The translations under genes and the position numbers were made by a program. A stretch of 64,000 nt of DNA. Source: a virus. The notes below the pieces were generated by a model. The model saw nothing but the letters and a program-made list of their open reading frames with translations, was not told where the DNA came from and made no database searches. The stretch is taken from IMG/VR virus record IMGVR_UViG_3300045135_002615, positions 1 to 64,000 of that record. One strand, given 5' to 3'. Below, piece by piece: positions 55,501 through 64,000 of this stretch; the stretch's first letter is position 1, and every line of letters starts with the position of its first letter.

Positions 55501-58212
55501 AGAAGTAGTCGTTGTGATATGAGCGGGGTCCGTGCTTTCAATCGTGTTCTGCCAACCCGCAAAGAGATACACCTCTAAGAAGTTGTGATTGAAGTCCCCA
55601 TAAGGGGCTTCTTGATTTCCGCTCAAGGTGTAATAGTCAGACATCTGTGTGATGTTTGAACTTGATGACGTTGTACGAACCTCACCAACAGGTGATAACC
55701 TTCTGCCGTATAGCTCAAGTAAAGACAGCTTACGGGCGGAGTGGTAGAGCAACTTAGCATTATTACCTGTGGTGGCTTCTACATCATCAAGGACTACCTC
55801 TACTCCTACGTTGTCAAGATGCCTATGAGGTTTATTAACAAGGATAGATGTCCTTGTGGCAGAGGTTGAGAAGGTACAGAAGCCGTCCTTTTTATCCCAT
55901 TCTTCAAGTAGAGAAACAGGCTTAACTGAGTCCCCCTTAGCGTAGACTACAAGTGTCCCCATCTCACCCTCAAGCCATGTGCTTTGGTGTTTAACACCAC
56001 CCTCACCCGAGTGTATAATCGAGAGGTTATCAGTTGCAGTGAGTGAACTTGTTAAAACTTGTGCAAGAGGGCGTACAGAAGCATAAGGTTGATTAGATGT
56101 CGCCTCCGTGTACTTCCACTCTGAATAGGAATCGTCTGTTCGTGCATCGAACTCAACATCAAGCCGTACACGCAGGTTTCTCTGTTCTTCCACTCTAACA
56201 GGGTCTGGCACACCTCCCCTTTTAGAGATGTGTCCGTCATAAGAGAAGGGTGAAGTGGGGTGGACATAGATAACACCTGAGATGAAACTGAAGTAGGTGT
56301 TGTACCTTTGAAGTTTACCCCTATTGAGGTTGTCTTCGTAAGAATGTAAGAACTCAACCCTACTTGAAGTCTCAATAGAACCTGACCCATAATAGGGCGT
56401 GGTGTGCTTCATCTCAAAGTTCACGTTAGGCCTGAATAGACTTAGGTTTTGTACTCCCGTAAACCCTTCAGCACTACTGACAACACCTAGATCGTTGTTC
56501 GAGCCTATAGATTGACCTATATTGTTTGCGGGGTCTGAGTAGTCAATGAGGTTGACGCTATATACCTCCTCGTTAGAGGGTGCGATACCATCTCTAACGA
56601 GCCTTTCAAATGAAGCCTCTGTCTTGAAATGTACGAGAGCAAAAGATCCGAAGTTGTACTCTAGGTGGGTTGAGTCAGATGAGAGTGCCGGATAGGTGTC
56701 ACTCGCCAAGTCCATCAAGTCTACACAGTGCCTATATCGAGCTACCTGAGCTGTAGGTTTATCCTCTCCAAACGTGACGTAACCTCCTGCACTCTCAAAG
56801 TAAGGAGAGTAACCCACCTTTTCTTGGTCCTTGTTAGGTAGGTTCTTGGTGAAGAACCTCTCCCTATCTTCTACAGGTATGGAAAGAGCATTAGCCGTAT
56901 AGTCTTTGAGCATAGGCATACGGTAAGAGAGGAAGTTTCGTTCTTCTCTTACTACGGCTGTCTCTAAGCTTCTCATGAACTCATATGGCGAGAAGAGGAC
57001 AGGGATACCTAGAGAGTAGGTGTTATCTTGAACATTGAAAGCTAAGGGGTCTTTGAGCAGACGTACCTGCCCTCTATGGAACCCCGGATCTGACACATTA
57101 TGGTTAGCTCCTGTACGGGAGTAGTGGGGAGGATAGTTCCCAGTGTGTAGTTCATAAAGGTCAAACTGCCCTGCCTCCCTTGAAGGGAAAGCCCCTTCGC
57201 TACCTTCCGAGAAGATACCCCCAGGCAAACCATCATTAGGACCGATCCCTTGACCTAGGTTAATGGCGGCAACACATCTATTTAAAACTTCGGTAGCATC
57301 TTGAGCCATTCCGTTGAAGCCTGTTGAGATATCGAACTCCTCCGAAGAGAACCGAATAAGAGCTACGACACCTCTATCGGCAGGGTAGAGGACACCGCTA
57401 ATGACAAGACCTAAGTCATCAGGGTCACCTGCTAAGGTTTCTGAAACGAAGGGGTTATAAGTCTGAGTAGAGTAAGGGGTCAGGCTCAACGAGGGTGTAA
57501 TCGTAGAGGTATCTCCATTAAGGTTTTTGAACCCTAAAGTGGCGGATCCCTGTCCTGCTGAAAACCCTACGCTCTTGGTGTGTGTTGAGTTGAACAGGTC
57601 ACCCTCATTTTCGCTGAAATAAGAGGGTTTATAGAGGAAGGGGTAGACCTGCTCAGGGTCGAGCTGTCTAAGGGCTTCACGGGGTACGGATTGAGCTATT
57701 AGGGTTGACCCACCATGTGTGTATTGGTCATCTCCGAATCCGAAGTAGCTTGTAGTCTCAGCATCGCGGTAGTTGAGATTGATGGTGTCATATAAGCCAC
57801 CTTCATTAACCCACTTAACTTCATCAAGGGTGATAGGGTTAAATAGAGACCCATACCCATAGTGAGGCATTTGTCTCTTCTCTGCCCACACCCTAGAAGG
57901 TTGAATCCATGGGTTGGGGTCAATGACTTTAAGAAAACCCCAATCGGGTCTACCGTCATGGCTTACAGTGATGTTGCCATGCTGATACGAGAGAGGAGCT
58001 TGACCGAGGCGTGGAGGGTTAGATGCACCACCCACAAGACTATCTAGGTTATCCTGTACGTTCGTATCAAGGAAGCCCTCACCTGTAGACAGCACTTGAC
58101 TTGCGTTAGGTGAGGGTGAGGAGGGGGCTAGTGGGTTGTAAGAGTTCTTATAGTCTGACCCTTGAGTTGAACTGACTCTAGTGTCCCCATTGTTAATCGT
58201 TCTCTTTGGCAT
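52573..58212 (-). CDS. Largest virion structural protein, 1879 aa
   Basis: The protein is mainly beta, rich in Tyr, Asp, Asn and Pro, with no helices of note and no catalytic motif that I can see. The N-terminus (KRTINNGDTRVSSTQGSDYK) is low complexity. Such composition is typical of long tail fibres or baseplate appendages. It is flanked by coupled genes on both sides (3 nt and 1 nt). SD GGGGAG. Adhesin activity is possible but cannot be read from the sequence. Confidence 0.78.
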   Translation of the reverse strand: MPKRTINNGDTRVSSTQGSDYKNSYNPLAPSSPSPNASQVLSTGEGFLDTNVQDNLDSLVGGASNPPRLGQAPLSYQHGNITVSHDGRPDWGFLKVIDPNPWIQPSRVWAEKRQMPHYGYGSLFNPITLDEVKWVNEGGLYDTINLNYRDAETTSYFGFGDDQYTHGGSTLIAQSVPREALRQLDPEQVYPFLYKPSYFSENEGDLFNSTHTKSVGFSAGQGSATLGFKNLNGDTSTITPSLSLTPYSTQTYNPFVSETLAGDPDDLGLVISGVLYPADRGVVALIRFSSEEFDISTGFNGMAQDATEVLNRCVAAINLGQGIGPNDGLPGGIFSEGSEGAFPSREAGQFDLYELHTGNYPPHYSRTGANHNVSDPGFHRGQVRLLKDPLAFNVQDNTYSLGIPVLFSPYEFMRSLETAVVREERNFLSYRMPMLKDYTANALSIPVEDRERFFTKNLPNKDQEKVGYSPYFESAGGYVTFGEDKPTAQVARYRHCVDLMDLASDTYPALSSDSTHLEYNFGSFALVHFKTEASFERLVRDGIAPSNEEVYSVNLIDYSDPANNIGQSIGSNNDLGVVSSAEGFTGVQNLSLFRPNVNFEMKHTTPYYGSGSIETSSRVEFLHSYEDNLNRGKLQRYNTYFSFISGVIYVHPTSPFSYDGHISKRGGVPDPVRVEEQRNLRVRLDVEFDARTDDSYSEWKYTEATSNQPYASVRPLAQVLTSSLTATDNLSIIHSGEGGVKHQSTWLEGEMGTLVVYAKGDSVKPVSLLEEWDKKDGFCTFSTSATRTSILVNKPHRHLDNVGVEVVLDDVEATTGNNAKLLYHSARKLSLLELYGRRLSPVGEVRTTSSSSNITQMSDYYTLSGNQEAPYGDFNHNFLEVYLFAGWQNTIESTDPAHITTTTSPRRAGQSFSIYRYDEEGYKVYQPLTLLPIAGSESNGYALELCSGWNRVDENDADVETPEGYQYPSDRPVYRPTSSDLTFLDVFASAKFLMVKGVEYYVECYSSVPLTDPSTLDENSVNESILSLGATGKPDLLLGFALEQNPVDIWVQGFYLELYANLHGIPTGQCEWLGQDMDPAIAPFDTDPVANVGYVSFVRAFEFELSSEELVLYDSPTHPHPRPSLDHNGYINYGIVWIEVPPTGNRELPEYGNFTQDLRGYITVSGLGNEPFYSEDQIHAVAPVNNTRIPLRSLFTLRKDTQERFLDESYRIESTLYHLFKDPTDPETSIRYSNTDNNSLTEAFILGNTNTLIKDNLSGPGLPNPSEGVNGGYIAVPVRDISTLTAKAFDSYVTFGRPQVFQATAGHGGAGYLRNSWHARRAFFSSDPNTPDWREAQVMGLPDLARNHLTGGKYGTPPRGVLVYPYWDFDGNTNSTLEGQDLTTNPLIASSKGYHLPNTGKNTGDDREGDDWIDDDVVATSPKLRHAQPNYETSALLNEIADPMDYPDVGYLRAFDVNFGGNPVLTPQAPYWNKDWYELPPEGGEVYHSAREAQNYGLIEQGWVRATKDETGQVQFAPVKLRLVGVDWDMISYIDPQFPLQRRDGLVHTINGARYLMRKRVMRVYVKVPGLTTWLDVGVMDGEYGESYRHFIGDKTDVDAGLLDPNGPTNDKASTLVDGAGCCTSYHEKYLVDEGVVCVDLDLNLGIVPAFNPDGNYYDPFDPSAADANLSVDEYLGLKQDIRVDNCLIDKTYTRDTRGIDPEVAGASNNFQAPILVKVLLSHPDYPKYERHPGDATKLVDVNDINNLTLEVADIANDTPANETIIDIHPTPMKSYRGHSFPPDDRAPLWARRGLMGIEVLRPDGTNYDRDVAIERPSYTSLDLYANPTLYYARSTNGGLFESYLKETSSLTNKATYTYGEHSARELGDEFKKPLKGEG

Positions 58213-58215
58213 GGA

Positions 58216-61200
58216 TCACTCCCCAAGAAGTAGAAGGTTGCGTGTGCGATAGACGCAAGCAACGACAAGATTAGTGTTGCTATCTGTAGTCATGTCTACT
58301 GCTACAGATTGACCCCATGTATTAGTCTTGACAAAGACAACTAAGAGAACCTCACCACGTCTATACAAGTCATGTTCATCAGTGACCACTTTCATTAAAC
58401 AAGGCACAGCCGTCTTGTAGTCACGGGTGAAATTGGTCATGTTCTTTGCAAACGTAGCTGGGACATAAGACCCATCACCCATCGCAGGGTAGACCACACG
58501 GTTGAACCCGTCTTTCTGGGGGGGTGTCGTCAAAGACCCAAGCACGAGATTAACGGAACTAGCCAACGACACAAATGAAGGGAGATCAACGGCACCTGTG
58601 TTGATCCCAAGATCATCTAAGAACACTTCATTAGTGTTCATGACGAGGTACTCATCATAACCATTAGCTTCACCGAGAGGAGATGACCCAAGCTCATAGG
58701 TGGGGTTGCTAAAGGGGTATGTGAAACTCGACCTCATAAAGCCACTGACCTTGTCACCCATAGCTAGTGGTTCTAACTCTAGGTTGTAGGGGACTACACC
58801 ACCATTATTGGTGCTGATTTGAGCCTGTGCGAGAGGAAAGTCGGACCCACATGTTTGAGGAGCTTGGCGGTTGTAATAGACGAGCATGGTTGCAGCGGTA
58901 GGGGCGACTAAAGGATAGCAGTCTATTTGGATGTTCCTCTGACCTGCTCCCCATACTTCATTCCATGCGATCTTGGGTTCTGAGTGACCAAACTGACACT
59001 CGGCTTCGTTCAGTGTGAGGGGTACGGGGTTGAGTGCATCTGACACATCTGTGACGGTGATTGTAGAGGTATCTCCATAGACTCTAAAGGGCAAATAAGT
59101 AAACGACTGACCCCTTGAGACACAAGAGTGGGATACAACATTGCCGATCTCCTCCAGAGTCACATCTTGCTTAGCTTCTCGCATGGTGACAATCGGCTTA
59201 GGTCTGCTGTTGCCCACCCCTACATTGATGTCTGTGACCCACATGGATTGACCACCTACTTGAACACCCACCCCAAAAGGATAGACACCCGTATCCGCAT
59301 CGGGAACTTGAGCGACGGGAGCGGTCAGCCCATAGTTCCCTGAAGGGTACTCTACGATGAACTCAACAAAGAGAGCACGGCGACTACCATCAACAAGTGG
59401 ATCATTAGAGACTAAGGGGTAGTCCGCACCTCCGCTGAGCCCTCCATTACAGACTTGAGCATTAGCACCTAGAGTGAGGGTCAATATGTTTGTCCCTAAA
59501 CCTTGAGCACTCGTGTAGAAGGCATCTTGTGTAACGTCATTGACGTAGTGACCCTCGTCATGCCAACACATTCCAACATCAATGATTTTTGTACCTACAG
59601 GGAACCGATCAGCCGGGGCATCAAACCCTAGATTTGCGGTGTACCAATCGTGACGACTACCCACTTGCATTGCGGTCAAGTCAAACTCAACCACATCACC
59701 TTCATGCCAACCCTCTTGCGTAGGATCTGCGGGTACTTGTGTGACACCAGGTACATTTGGGTTCGGTGATAAATCTGTTCGTGGGTATACGGGAACGAAG
59801 AACCTCTCGATAGTAGGCTCATTAGAGAACCTCCTCACGATGTGGTCAAATGTCCTCTTATACTCACCTGCGTTGAAGACATAGGAGGGGTCCCCAAAAG
59901 CATCGCACATAAGTGGTGTGTGACTCACCCCTGCCGTACCATTACCCGTATCCGCTAAGTTGTGTGCTTCCGCAACCCATGTCTTATTACGGGTGTCGAG
60001 AAGCTCATGGAACTGGCGAGCAAGTTCTGAAGAGTAATCAACACCATAAGGGAACACACGACGCCTCATATCAAGTACGTCTTCTTGAGTCACTTCATCT
60101 GAGAAATGCCCATCTGGTCGGTCTGACAAGGTCGCAGGAACATTGTCTACATAGGTACTTGGGAGCAGTGATGTGCCATCGTGGTCATGTAAAGCCCCTG
60201 TATTGAACCTTGCGAAAGCATCGAATCCTTGTGTACCACCACGAGGTTGATTACGCCTGTAGACAAAAGCAACAGGCATGGCATACACATAACCATCAAC
60301 CGTCCCAAGTTCATTAGCTAATGTTTCAGAGCCATCACCTGCGACCCATAGACCATTATCTGAGGAGTGTCTGATGAAAGTGGCACTAGCATGTGGGGCG
60401 GACAAAGAACCTTGAGCAAAGAGATCAGGGTAGTTGAACCCGAAGATGTGATCGGACACACTATAGTTCAACATAGGATGTGCTCTTAAGCGGTATTGAA
60501 CTTGAACCCTGCGACTAGAGGAGACTTCAAGAGTTGGGTCTTGTATGTCATCTACGAGCCACAAGTCACTATGTGAGTCTACGTTGCCCGAATAGTACAC
60601 ATGATTGGCATCAGGCTTACCTTCCCCATCTGAGCCACCACTAGGTTGATCTACAACTACGACTCCAGAGCTTGAAGATGAAATCGTGTAGTTAGGGTAG
60701 TTACCGTCTAACCCACCTGTCAGAGAGAGGAACACATAACGGGTACCTCTCGTCTCCGCTGTGACAGTGACAGAACCTAGAGTCAACCCGAGTCCTGGAC
60801 CATCATAGTCGTTGATTGCGTCCGCGATATTTCTTGCAGTCTCAGGTTGAGAGGCGGAGACTTGGTAATCAACACCTGCGGTGAGGGTGATACCATCGCC
60901 TGGGATATTGAAAGAGAGTAAATCACCATTAAGGGGGCTTGAGACTCTGATACGAGCTTTAGCACCCATGCTAGGGGTGACTTCACGCCGCCATACCTCT
61001 AAGAACACGAAGTCCACGAGTCTACCTGACTCTTCGGGTGTAGAGAGAGTGACCTTATTGAGCAATGGGTCTGTTGAGTTAGTGCCTTTTACCTCTACCT
61101 TCATGCCATTCACGTTGGCGGTGAAGCTACGCATATAGAGTGTGTTGGGTGTGAAGTCAGGGTTCAGCACTTTGTTAGGATATGAACCCGTATAGGGCTT

Positions 61201-61404
61201 TACAAATAGGAACTCACCGTGAGTGGGGTTCACGGGGTGCTGTGAGACCATACCTGAAGGTGTGTTCAGACGTTGCTTGAGGATGTCTTGAGACAGGTTG
61301 AGTTCACTATCGAGGAGTGGTCTGCCGAACTGATGAACAACAGAATCCCAAGCGTAGTCAGCAACCTCTAGGTTGCGGCTAGTGGAGGATAAATATTTAG
61401 TCAT
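58216..61404 (-). CDS. Large virion structural protein with LDSELNL N-terminus, 1062 aa
   Basis: The N-terminus (YAWDSVVHQFGRPLLDSELN, then GEFLFVKPYTGSYPNK and DFVFLEVWRREV) matches the start of the 1719-residue protein. Residues about 150-260 look like an inserted carbohydrate-binding or Ig-like beta domain (TLTAGVDYQVSASQPETARN). The remainder is beta-rich. The two proteins probably dock to the same partner through their common first 130 residues. SD GAGAGG. Role inferred. Confidence 0.8.
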   Translation of the reverse strand: MTKYLSSTSRNLEVADYAWDSVVHQFGRPLLDSELNLSQDILKQRLNTPSGMVSQHPVNPTHGEFLFVKPYTGSYPNKVLNPDFTPNTLYMRSFTANVNGMKVEVKGTNSTDPLLNKVTLSTPEESGRLVDFVFLEVWRREVTPSMGAKARIRVSSPLNGDLLSFNIPGDGITLTAGVDYQVSASQPETARNIADAINDYDGPGLGLTLGSVTVTAETRGTRYVFLSLTGGLDGNYPNYTISSSSSGVVVVDQPSGGSDGEGKPDANHVYYSGNVDSHSDLWLVDDIQDPTLEVSSSRRVQVQYRLRAHPMLNYSVSDHIFGFNYPDLFAQGSLSAPHASATFIRHSSDNGLWVAGDGSETLANELGTVDGYVYAMPVAFVYRRNQPRGGTQGFDAFARFNTGALHDHDGTSLLPSTYVDNVPATLSDRPDGHFSDEVTQEDVLDMRRRVFPYGVDYSSELARQFHELLDTRNKTWVAEAHNLADTGNGTAGVSHTPLMCDAFGDPSYVFNAGEYKRTFDHIVRRFSNEPTIERFFVPVYPRTDLSPNPNVPGVTQVPADPTQEGWHEGDVVEFDLTAMQVGSRHDWYTANLGFDAPADRFPVGTKIIDVGMCWHDEGHYVNDVTQDAFYTSAQGLGTNILTLTLGANAQVCNGGLSGGADYPLVSNDPLVDGSRRALFVEFIVEYPSGNYGLTAPVAQVPDADTGVYPFGVGVQVGGQSMWVTDINVGVGNSRPKPIVTMREAKQDVTLEEIGNVVSHSCVSRGQSFTYLPFRVYGDTSTITVTDVSDALNPVPLTLNEAECQFGHSEPKIAWNEVWGAGQRNIQIDCYPLVAPTAATMLVYYNRQAPQTCGSDFPLAQAQISTNNGGVVPYNLELEPLAMGDKVSGFMRSSFTYPFSNPTYELGSSPLGEANGYDEYLVMNTNEVFLDDLGINTGAVDLPSFVSLASSVNLVLGSLTTPPQKDGFNRVVYPAMGDGSYVPATFAKNMTNFTRDYKTAVPCLMKVVTDEHDLYRRGEVLLVVFVKTNTWGQSVAVDMTTDSNTNLVVACVYRTRNLLLLGE

Positions 61405-61419
61405 TGGTGAGCCTCTCTA

Positions 61420-62058
61420 TCAGAACGTCAAACGCCATGTGATTGCGAGGACAGCCCCATTAGGTTTATTGATGACAGGAAAGGTCAAGTAGTTGACCAG
61501 TACATCGTAGTCCCGCACGTCCAAAGTCTCGTCACGCTCGTTGGGGAAGTTATTAGGGTTTGAGACGAAGGTGTTAGGGGCGTTGTTTGTATTGACAGCG
61601 GAGAGCAAGCCCATCTCATTTAGAGCACCAACGGCTTCACTAGCTTCAAAGGTTGTAGTGAAGTCTACGATGTTTGTAGGCACGGAGCTGAGAGAACCTT
61701 CTGCTGTCCTATAGGTGACACTTGAGAAGGTCTTCTTATAGAGGGGTGTATTGAGTGTCCTTTGTTGATAGTCAGGTGTATCTGGACTTTGTGCTGTGCC
61801 TGAAGCACCCGTACCTACGGAGAGCATATTGATGTGTCTACTGTTCCCTTGACCGATGTGGTTGGAGAAAAGTAGAGCTGCGAGGATGCCACCATCAAGC
61901 GTATAGATATTGGATTGATCAATGACGACCTCTTCGTGATTGTCATAAGAGAGGACACCAAAGACATCTCCCTTAACGCGGATTGAGGGTTGCTCAATGA
62001 ACCCAAGTCCAAAGTTAAGGGCGGTAGTTGAGGGGGGTGAAATCTTAGATTTAATCAT
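61420..62058 (-). CDS. Small tail protein, 212 aa, related to the gene at 62128
   Basis: I chose the ATG at 62058 (MIKSKISPPS), which follows GGAGG at good spacing. It shares with the protein at 62128 a pattern of ISMLSVGTGA-type turn (HINMLSVGTGAS), a VDFTTTFEASEA strand, an ALNEMGLL motif and a final strand ending in LTF. This arrangement is common in phage tail or baseplate proteins that connect fibres (EiGLf motif). It lies between the related gene and the 1062-residue protein. Confidence 0.75.
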   Translation of the reverse strand: MIKSKISPPSTTALNFGLGFIEQPSIRVKGDVFGVLSYDNHEEVVIDQSNIYTLDGGILAALLFSNHIGQGNSRHINMLSVGTGASGTAQSPDTPDYQQRTLNTPLYKKTFSSVTYRTAEGSLSSVPTNIVDFTTTFEASEAVGALNEMGLLSAVNTNNAPNTFVSNPNNFPNERDETLDVRDYDVLVNYLTFPVINKPNGAVLAITWRLTF

Positions 62059-62127
62059 GCTATCCTCCATGCTCTTGGGGCACAGAGGTTAGCTGATAGA
62101 ACAACTAAAAAAACGACCCTCTGTACC

Positions 62128-62850
62128 TTACGCTTGGAACGTAAGAGTGTAAGTGATGGTCAGTGTACCATCATCAGTCTTCGTGATGGTGTTCGTAAGG
62201 TGACGGCGGGCAAAGAGCCTCATGTTCGTGCTCGTAGCTGGCTGAGGACCCCCTGTAAAGCAGTCCGCATCTGCGTTGTCTCCCGCAGTCCAAATACCGA
62301 TCTCTGCGATACCATCAGCGAGGTTTCCCTCAGTAGTGTCAAACTCAGCGGTGAACTGAATCTTGTTGGGCTCAGGGAAAGTGACTGAGTTGATCACTTT
62401 GCAATAGATGGGGGTGACGCTCACAGGGTTGAAGTTACCATCAACCATGGTAGTGAGCTGAGATGAGTTCGCCACATCGGTGTTCTGAGAAGCATTGACA
62501 GGAGATACGGTATTTGTCCCTAGTCCGTCATTGAGGTTGCTGCCGACAGCAATGAAAGAGATGCGGTTACGACCAAAGACATCAAGGGCATTACCCGTAG
62601 CCATGTCAGGACCGATGTAGTCAGGTCCATTAGGGTATGCCGTACCATCAGCCGCCATGCCGAGCTGAGCCGCACGATCAGGGGCGGCGAGCGGGGTAAT
62701 CCCGTCACTTGCGTAAATACGAGAGATGATCTGATCCATCAAGATGTTGTTGGACATCTTGACAACGGTGTTGGGACCCTCTGACTCTTGGATCACGTTG
62801 CCCTGTGCATCCTTGAGGACAGCATGGACGTAGCCTTTGATATTGAACAT
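62128..62850 (-). CDS. Small tail protein with IAEIGIW motif, 240 aa
   Basis: I chose the ATG at 62850 (MFNIKGYVHAVLKDAQGNVI), preceded by AAGGAG; a longer form would run through the leader hairpin. Residues include ISFIAVGSNLNDGLG, IQFTAEFDTTEGNLADGIAE and IGIWTAGDN, then NMRLFARRHLTNTITKTDDG and a final TYTLTF. This is the full pattern of a tail protein family related to the gene at 61420. It has its own box-plus-hairpin leader (62866-62891). Confidence 0.77.
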   Translation of the reverse strand: MFNIKGYVHAVLKDAQGNVIQESEGPNTVVKMSNNILMDQIISRIYASDGITPLAAPDRAAQLGMAADGTAYPNGPDYIGPDMATGNALDVFGRNRISFIAVGSNLNDGLGTNTVSPVNASQNTDVANSSQLTTMVDGNFNPVSVTPIYCKVINSVTFPEPNKIQFTAEFDTTEGNLADGIAEIGIWTAGDNADADCFTGGPQPATSTNMRLFARRHLTNTITKTDDGTLTITYTLTFQA

Positions 62851-62865
62851 AGTAGAACTCCTTGT

Positions 62866-62891
62866 GTGTCTATGAAGACACTCCATAAAAG
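62866..62891 (-). promoter_or_regulatory. TTTTATG box plus leader hairpin
   Basis: On the minus strand CTTTTATGG (62891 to 62883) is followed by GTGTCT-TCAT-AGACAC (62881 to 62866), then SD AAGGAG and the ATG at 62850. Same order as at 3013-3054 and 40161-40138. Confidence 0.45.
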
Positions 62892-62896
62892 ATTTA

Positions 62897-64000
62897 TTAA
62901 GCCGCACCACCATCGGTCTCCCAAATGATGAACCCGTCACGCCTCATTGTGAAGAAGTAATTCCATTGGAATTTATTGCCGTCAGTGTTCTGTATGAGCT
63001 CCATGTAGGGGAGAACACTTGAGGCGTTGTACACGGTAGTCGCACTCGATCCTCCATCATCTGCCCTCACCTCAAAGTACACCTCTACATCAGTAGCGTC
63101 ACCTTGAACCTCTAGTTGAAGCTGATGTCTCGTACCTAGTTGGAGCAACCAACTCGCCTGTGCTTCATTATCGGGGTTGAGCTTAGTTCCACCAGGGAAC
63201 TGCACATACCCGCCATCAACATAGACATAGGTGTAGTTTGCATCATGGAGATCAGGCTCAAGCCACCCTGTGAAGTCGGTAGACCCATCCGTTCCATTAG
63301 GAGATAGGACTGAAGAGTTATCAGGGGCTGGGCGGAGTCTCATCAAATCCGCATCATCACCCGCATCTGTGTATGTGTACTTGATGTACGCATACAGACG
63401 CACGGTCTCCGTCTTGTTGAAGTCAAAGTGTTGTTCACCATTAAAGGCAAACTTCACCGACTTGGTTAACGATTCAGGTGTGATCGTGTGGAGGTGATAG
63501 AGAGGTAGTGTATCAGCAGGTCCAGGGAATAGCTCCACATAGCTCTCACCCTTCAAGTACTGATAGGGTGACTCATTACTACCTCCGATCTTGAACGCAA
63601 GCTCCATGTCAGGGGGGCTCGTGTCATCAGATTCTGTAGAAGCATAGAGTTGATAGTCTCTGTCCCAGACAAGAGGTCCAATCTTAAAGAACGCATCATT
63701 ATTAGGGTTGTTGTACCCCGCAGTCAGCGTGGGGTGGACGGACAAGTCATTAGAGTCTCCTGTGATGACCTCTACAGGGACAGCACCTTGACTATCGGGC
63801 ATTAAAGTGGTGATGGCGGGATAGTTGAGTGTATTCAGTTGACCCTCATAGATACTGAACAGCTCTTCATCATTCACCGAGTTGGAGTTGTACCTCACCC
63901 CAATGTAGATATAAGGGTCTATGAGCACCTCAGTCTCGGTAGATGTGTCTGTTTGAGTAGGTAGTGAGTCCTCCATAACTAACGTCAAAGAGGTGGTTGT
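62897..64000 (-). CDS. Virion-operon protein, 5' end outside the window
   Basis: The frame is open to the right edge of the window. The first in-window ATG (MEDSLPTQ, 63976) and a TTG 12 nt before it lack a good SD, so the start is probably beyond 64000. The visible 360-plus residues are acidic and beta-rich (PYIYIGVRYNSNSVNDEELF, YAYIKYTYTDAGDDADLMRL) and end IIWETDGGAA. No known motif. It belongs to the same leftward operon of virion proteins. Confidence 0.72.
   Translation of the reverse strand, partial: TTTSLTLVMEDSLPTQTDTSTETEVLIDPYIYIGVRYNSNSVNDEELFSIYEGQLNTLNYPAITTLMPDSQGAVPVEVITGDSNDLSVHPTLTAGYNNPNNDAFFKIGPLVWDRDYQLYASTESDDTSPPDMELAFKIGGSNESPYQYLKGESYVELFPGPADTLPLYHLHTITPESLTKSVKFAFNGEQHFDFNKTETVRLYAYIKYTYTDAGDDADLMRLRPAPDNSSVLSPNGTDGSTDFTGWLEPDLHDANYTYVYVDGGYVQFPGGTKLNPDNEAQASWLLQLGTRHQLQLEVQGDATDVEVYFEVRADDGGSSATTVYNASSVLPYMELIQNTDGNKFQWNYFFTMRRDGFIIWETDGGAA

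Noticed and set aside
62071-62127. Terminator between the two related small tail genes
   Set aside because: ACAGAGG and CCTCTGT are complementary but separated by over 30 nt and the T run is inside the loop, not after the stem, so termination is doubtful.

Overview
The window looks like part of a large tailed double-stranded DNA bacteriophage genome. Evidence: a complete tail morphogenesis run in canonical order (tail tube, chaperone-like pair, tape measure, two related baseplate proteins, gp27-like hub, spike), several giant virion proteins of 1000 to 1900 residues, a tRNA cluster, many small tightly packed ORFs with 1 or 4 nt start/stop overlaps, free-standing homing-type endonucleases and three inteins. 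No tail sheath gene or host gene is visible, so a contractile tail and the host remain inferences.

Layout. 0-4 kb: one minus-strand gene and three tandem paralogues of about 310 residues with a hydrophobic C-terminal third. 4-5.5 kb: a pentapeptide-repeat protein and a coiled-coil protein. 5.5-8.5 kb: the most striking locus. One virion-protein-like gene is broken into three separately translated pieces whose ends carry matching split-intein halves, with a Vsr/EDxHD-type endonuclease gene lying inside the second break. 8.5-12.3 kb: zinc-finger fragment, three more pentapeptide-repeat proteins, an HNH endonuclease. 12.3-18.2 kb: small unknown genes, a GNAT-like protein, a type IIG-like nuclease-methyltransferase, a probably imported D12 adenine methyltransferase and a gene fragment next to it. 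18.2-20.6 kb: a fifth pentapeptide-repeat protein, a membrane protein and small genes. 20.3-21.8 kb: tRNAs Val, Asn, Leu, Thr, Gly and Tyr plus two about 50-nt tRNA-like remnants and recurring hairpins. 21.8-27.4 kb: metallophosphoesterase, DUF1599-like protein, a Sec-exported protein and a three-member paralogue family.

27.4-41.0 kb (minus strand) is the tail operon. 41.1-46.4 kb holds a cysteine-motif protein, an SNF2-type helicase interrupted by a LAGLIDADG intein exactly inside its Walker A loop, and small genes on both strands. 46.4-64.0 kb (minus strand) is a second virion-protein operon, open at the right edge of the window, with giant proteins sharing an N-terminal 'LLDSELNL'-type motif and two related small tail-type proteins.

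Regulation. Strong intrinsic terminators separate most left-half units. AT-rich promoter-like boxes occur upstream of many genes: one exact TATAAATA, a repeated TCATATAA family and TTTTATA-type boxes. Several genes have a leader hairpin that either displays the Shine-Dalgarno (SD) sequence in its loop with the start codon in the stem, or buries the SD in the stem. All functional names come from motifs read by eye; no database search was possible.
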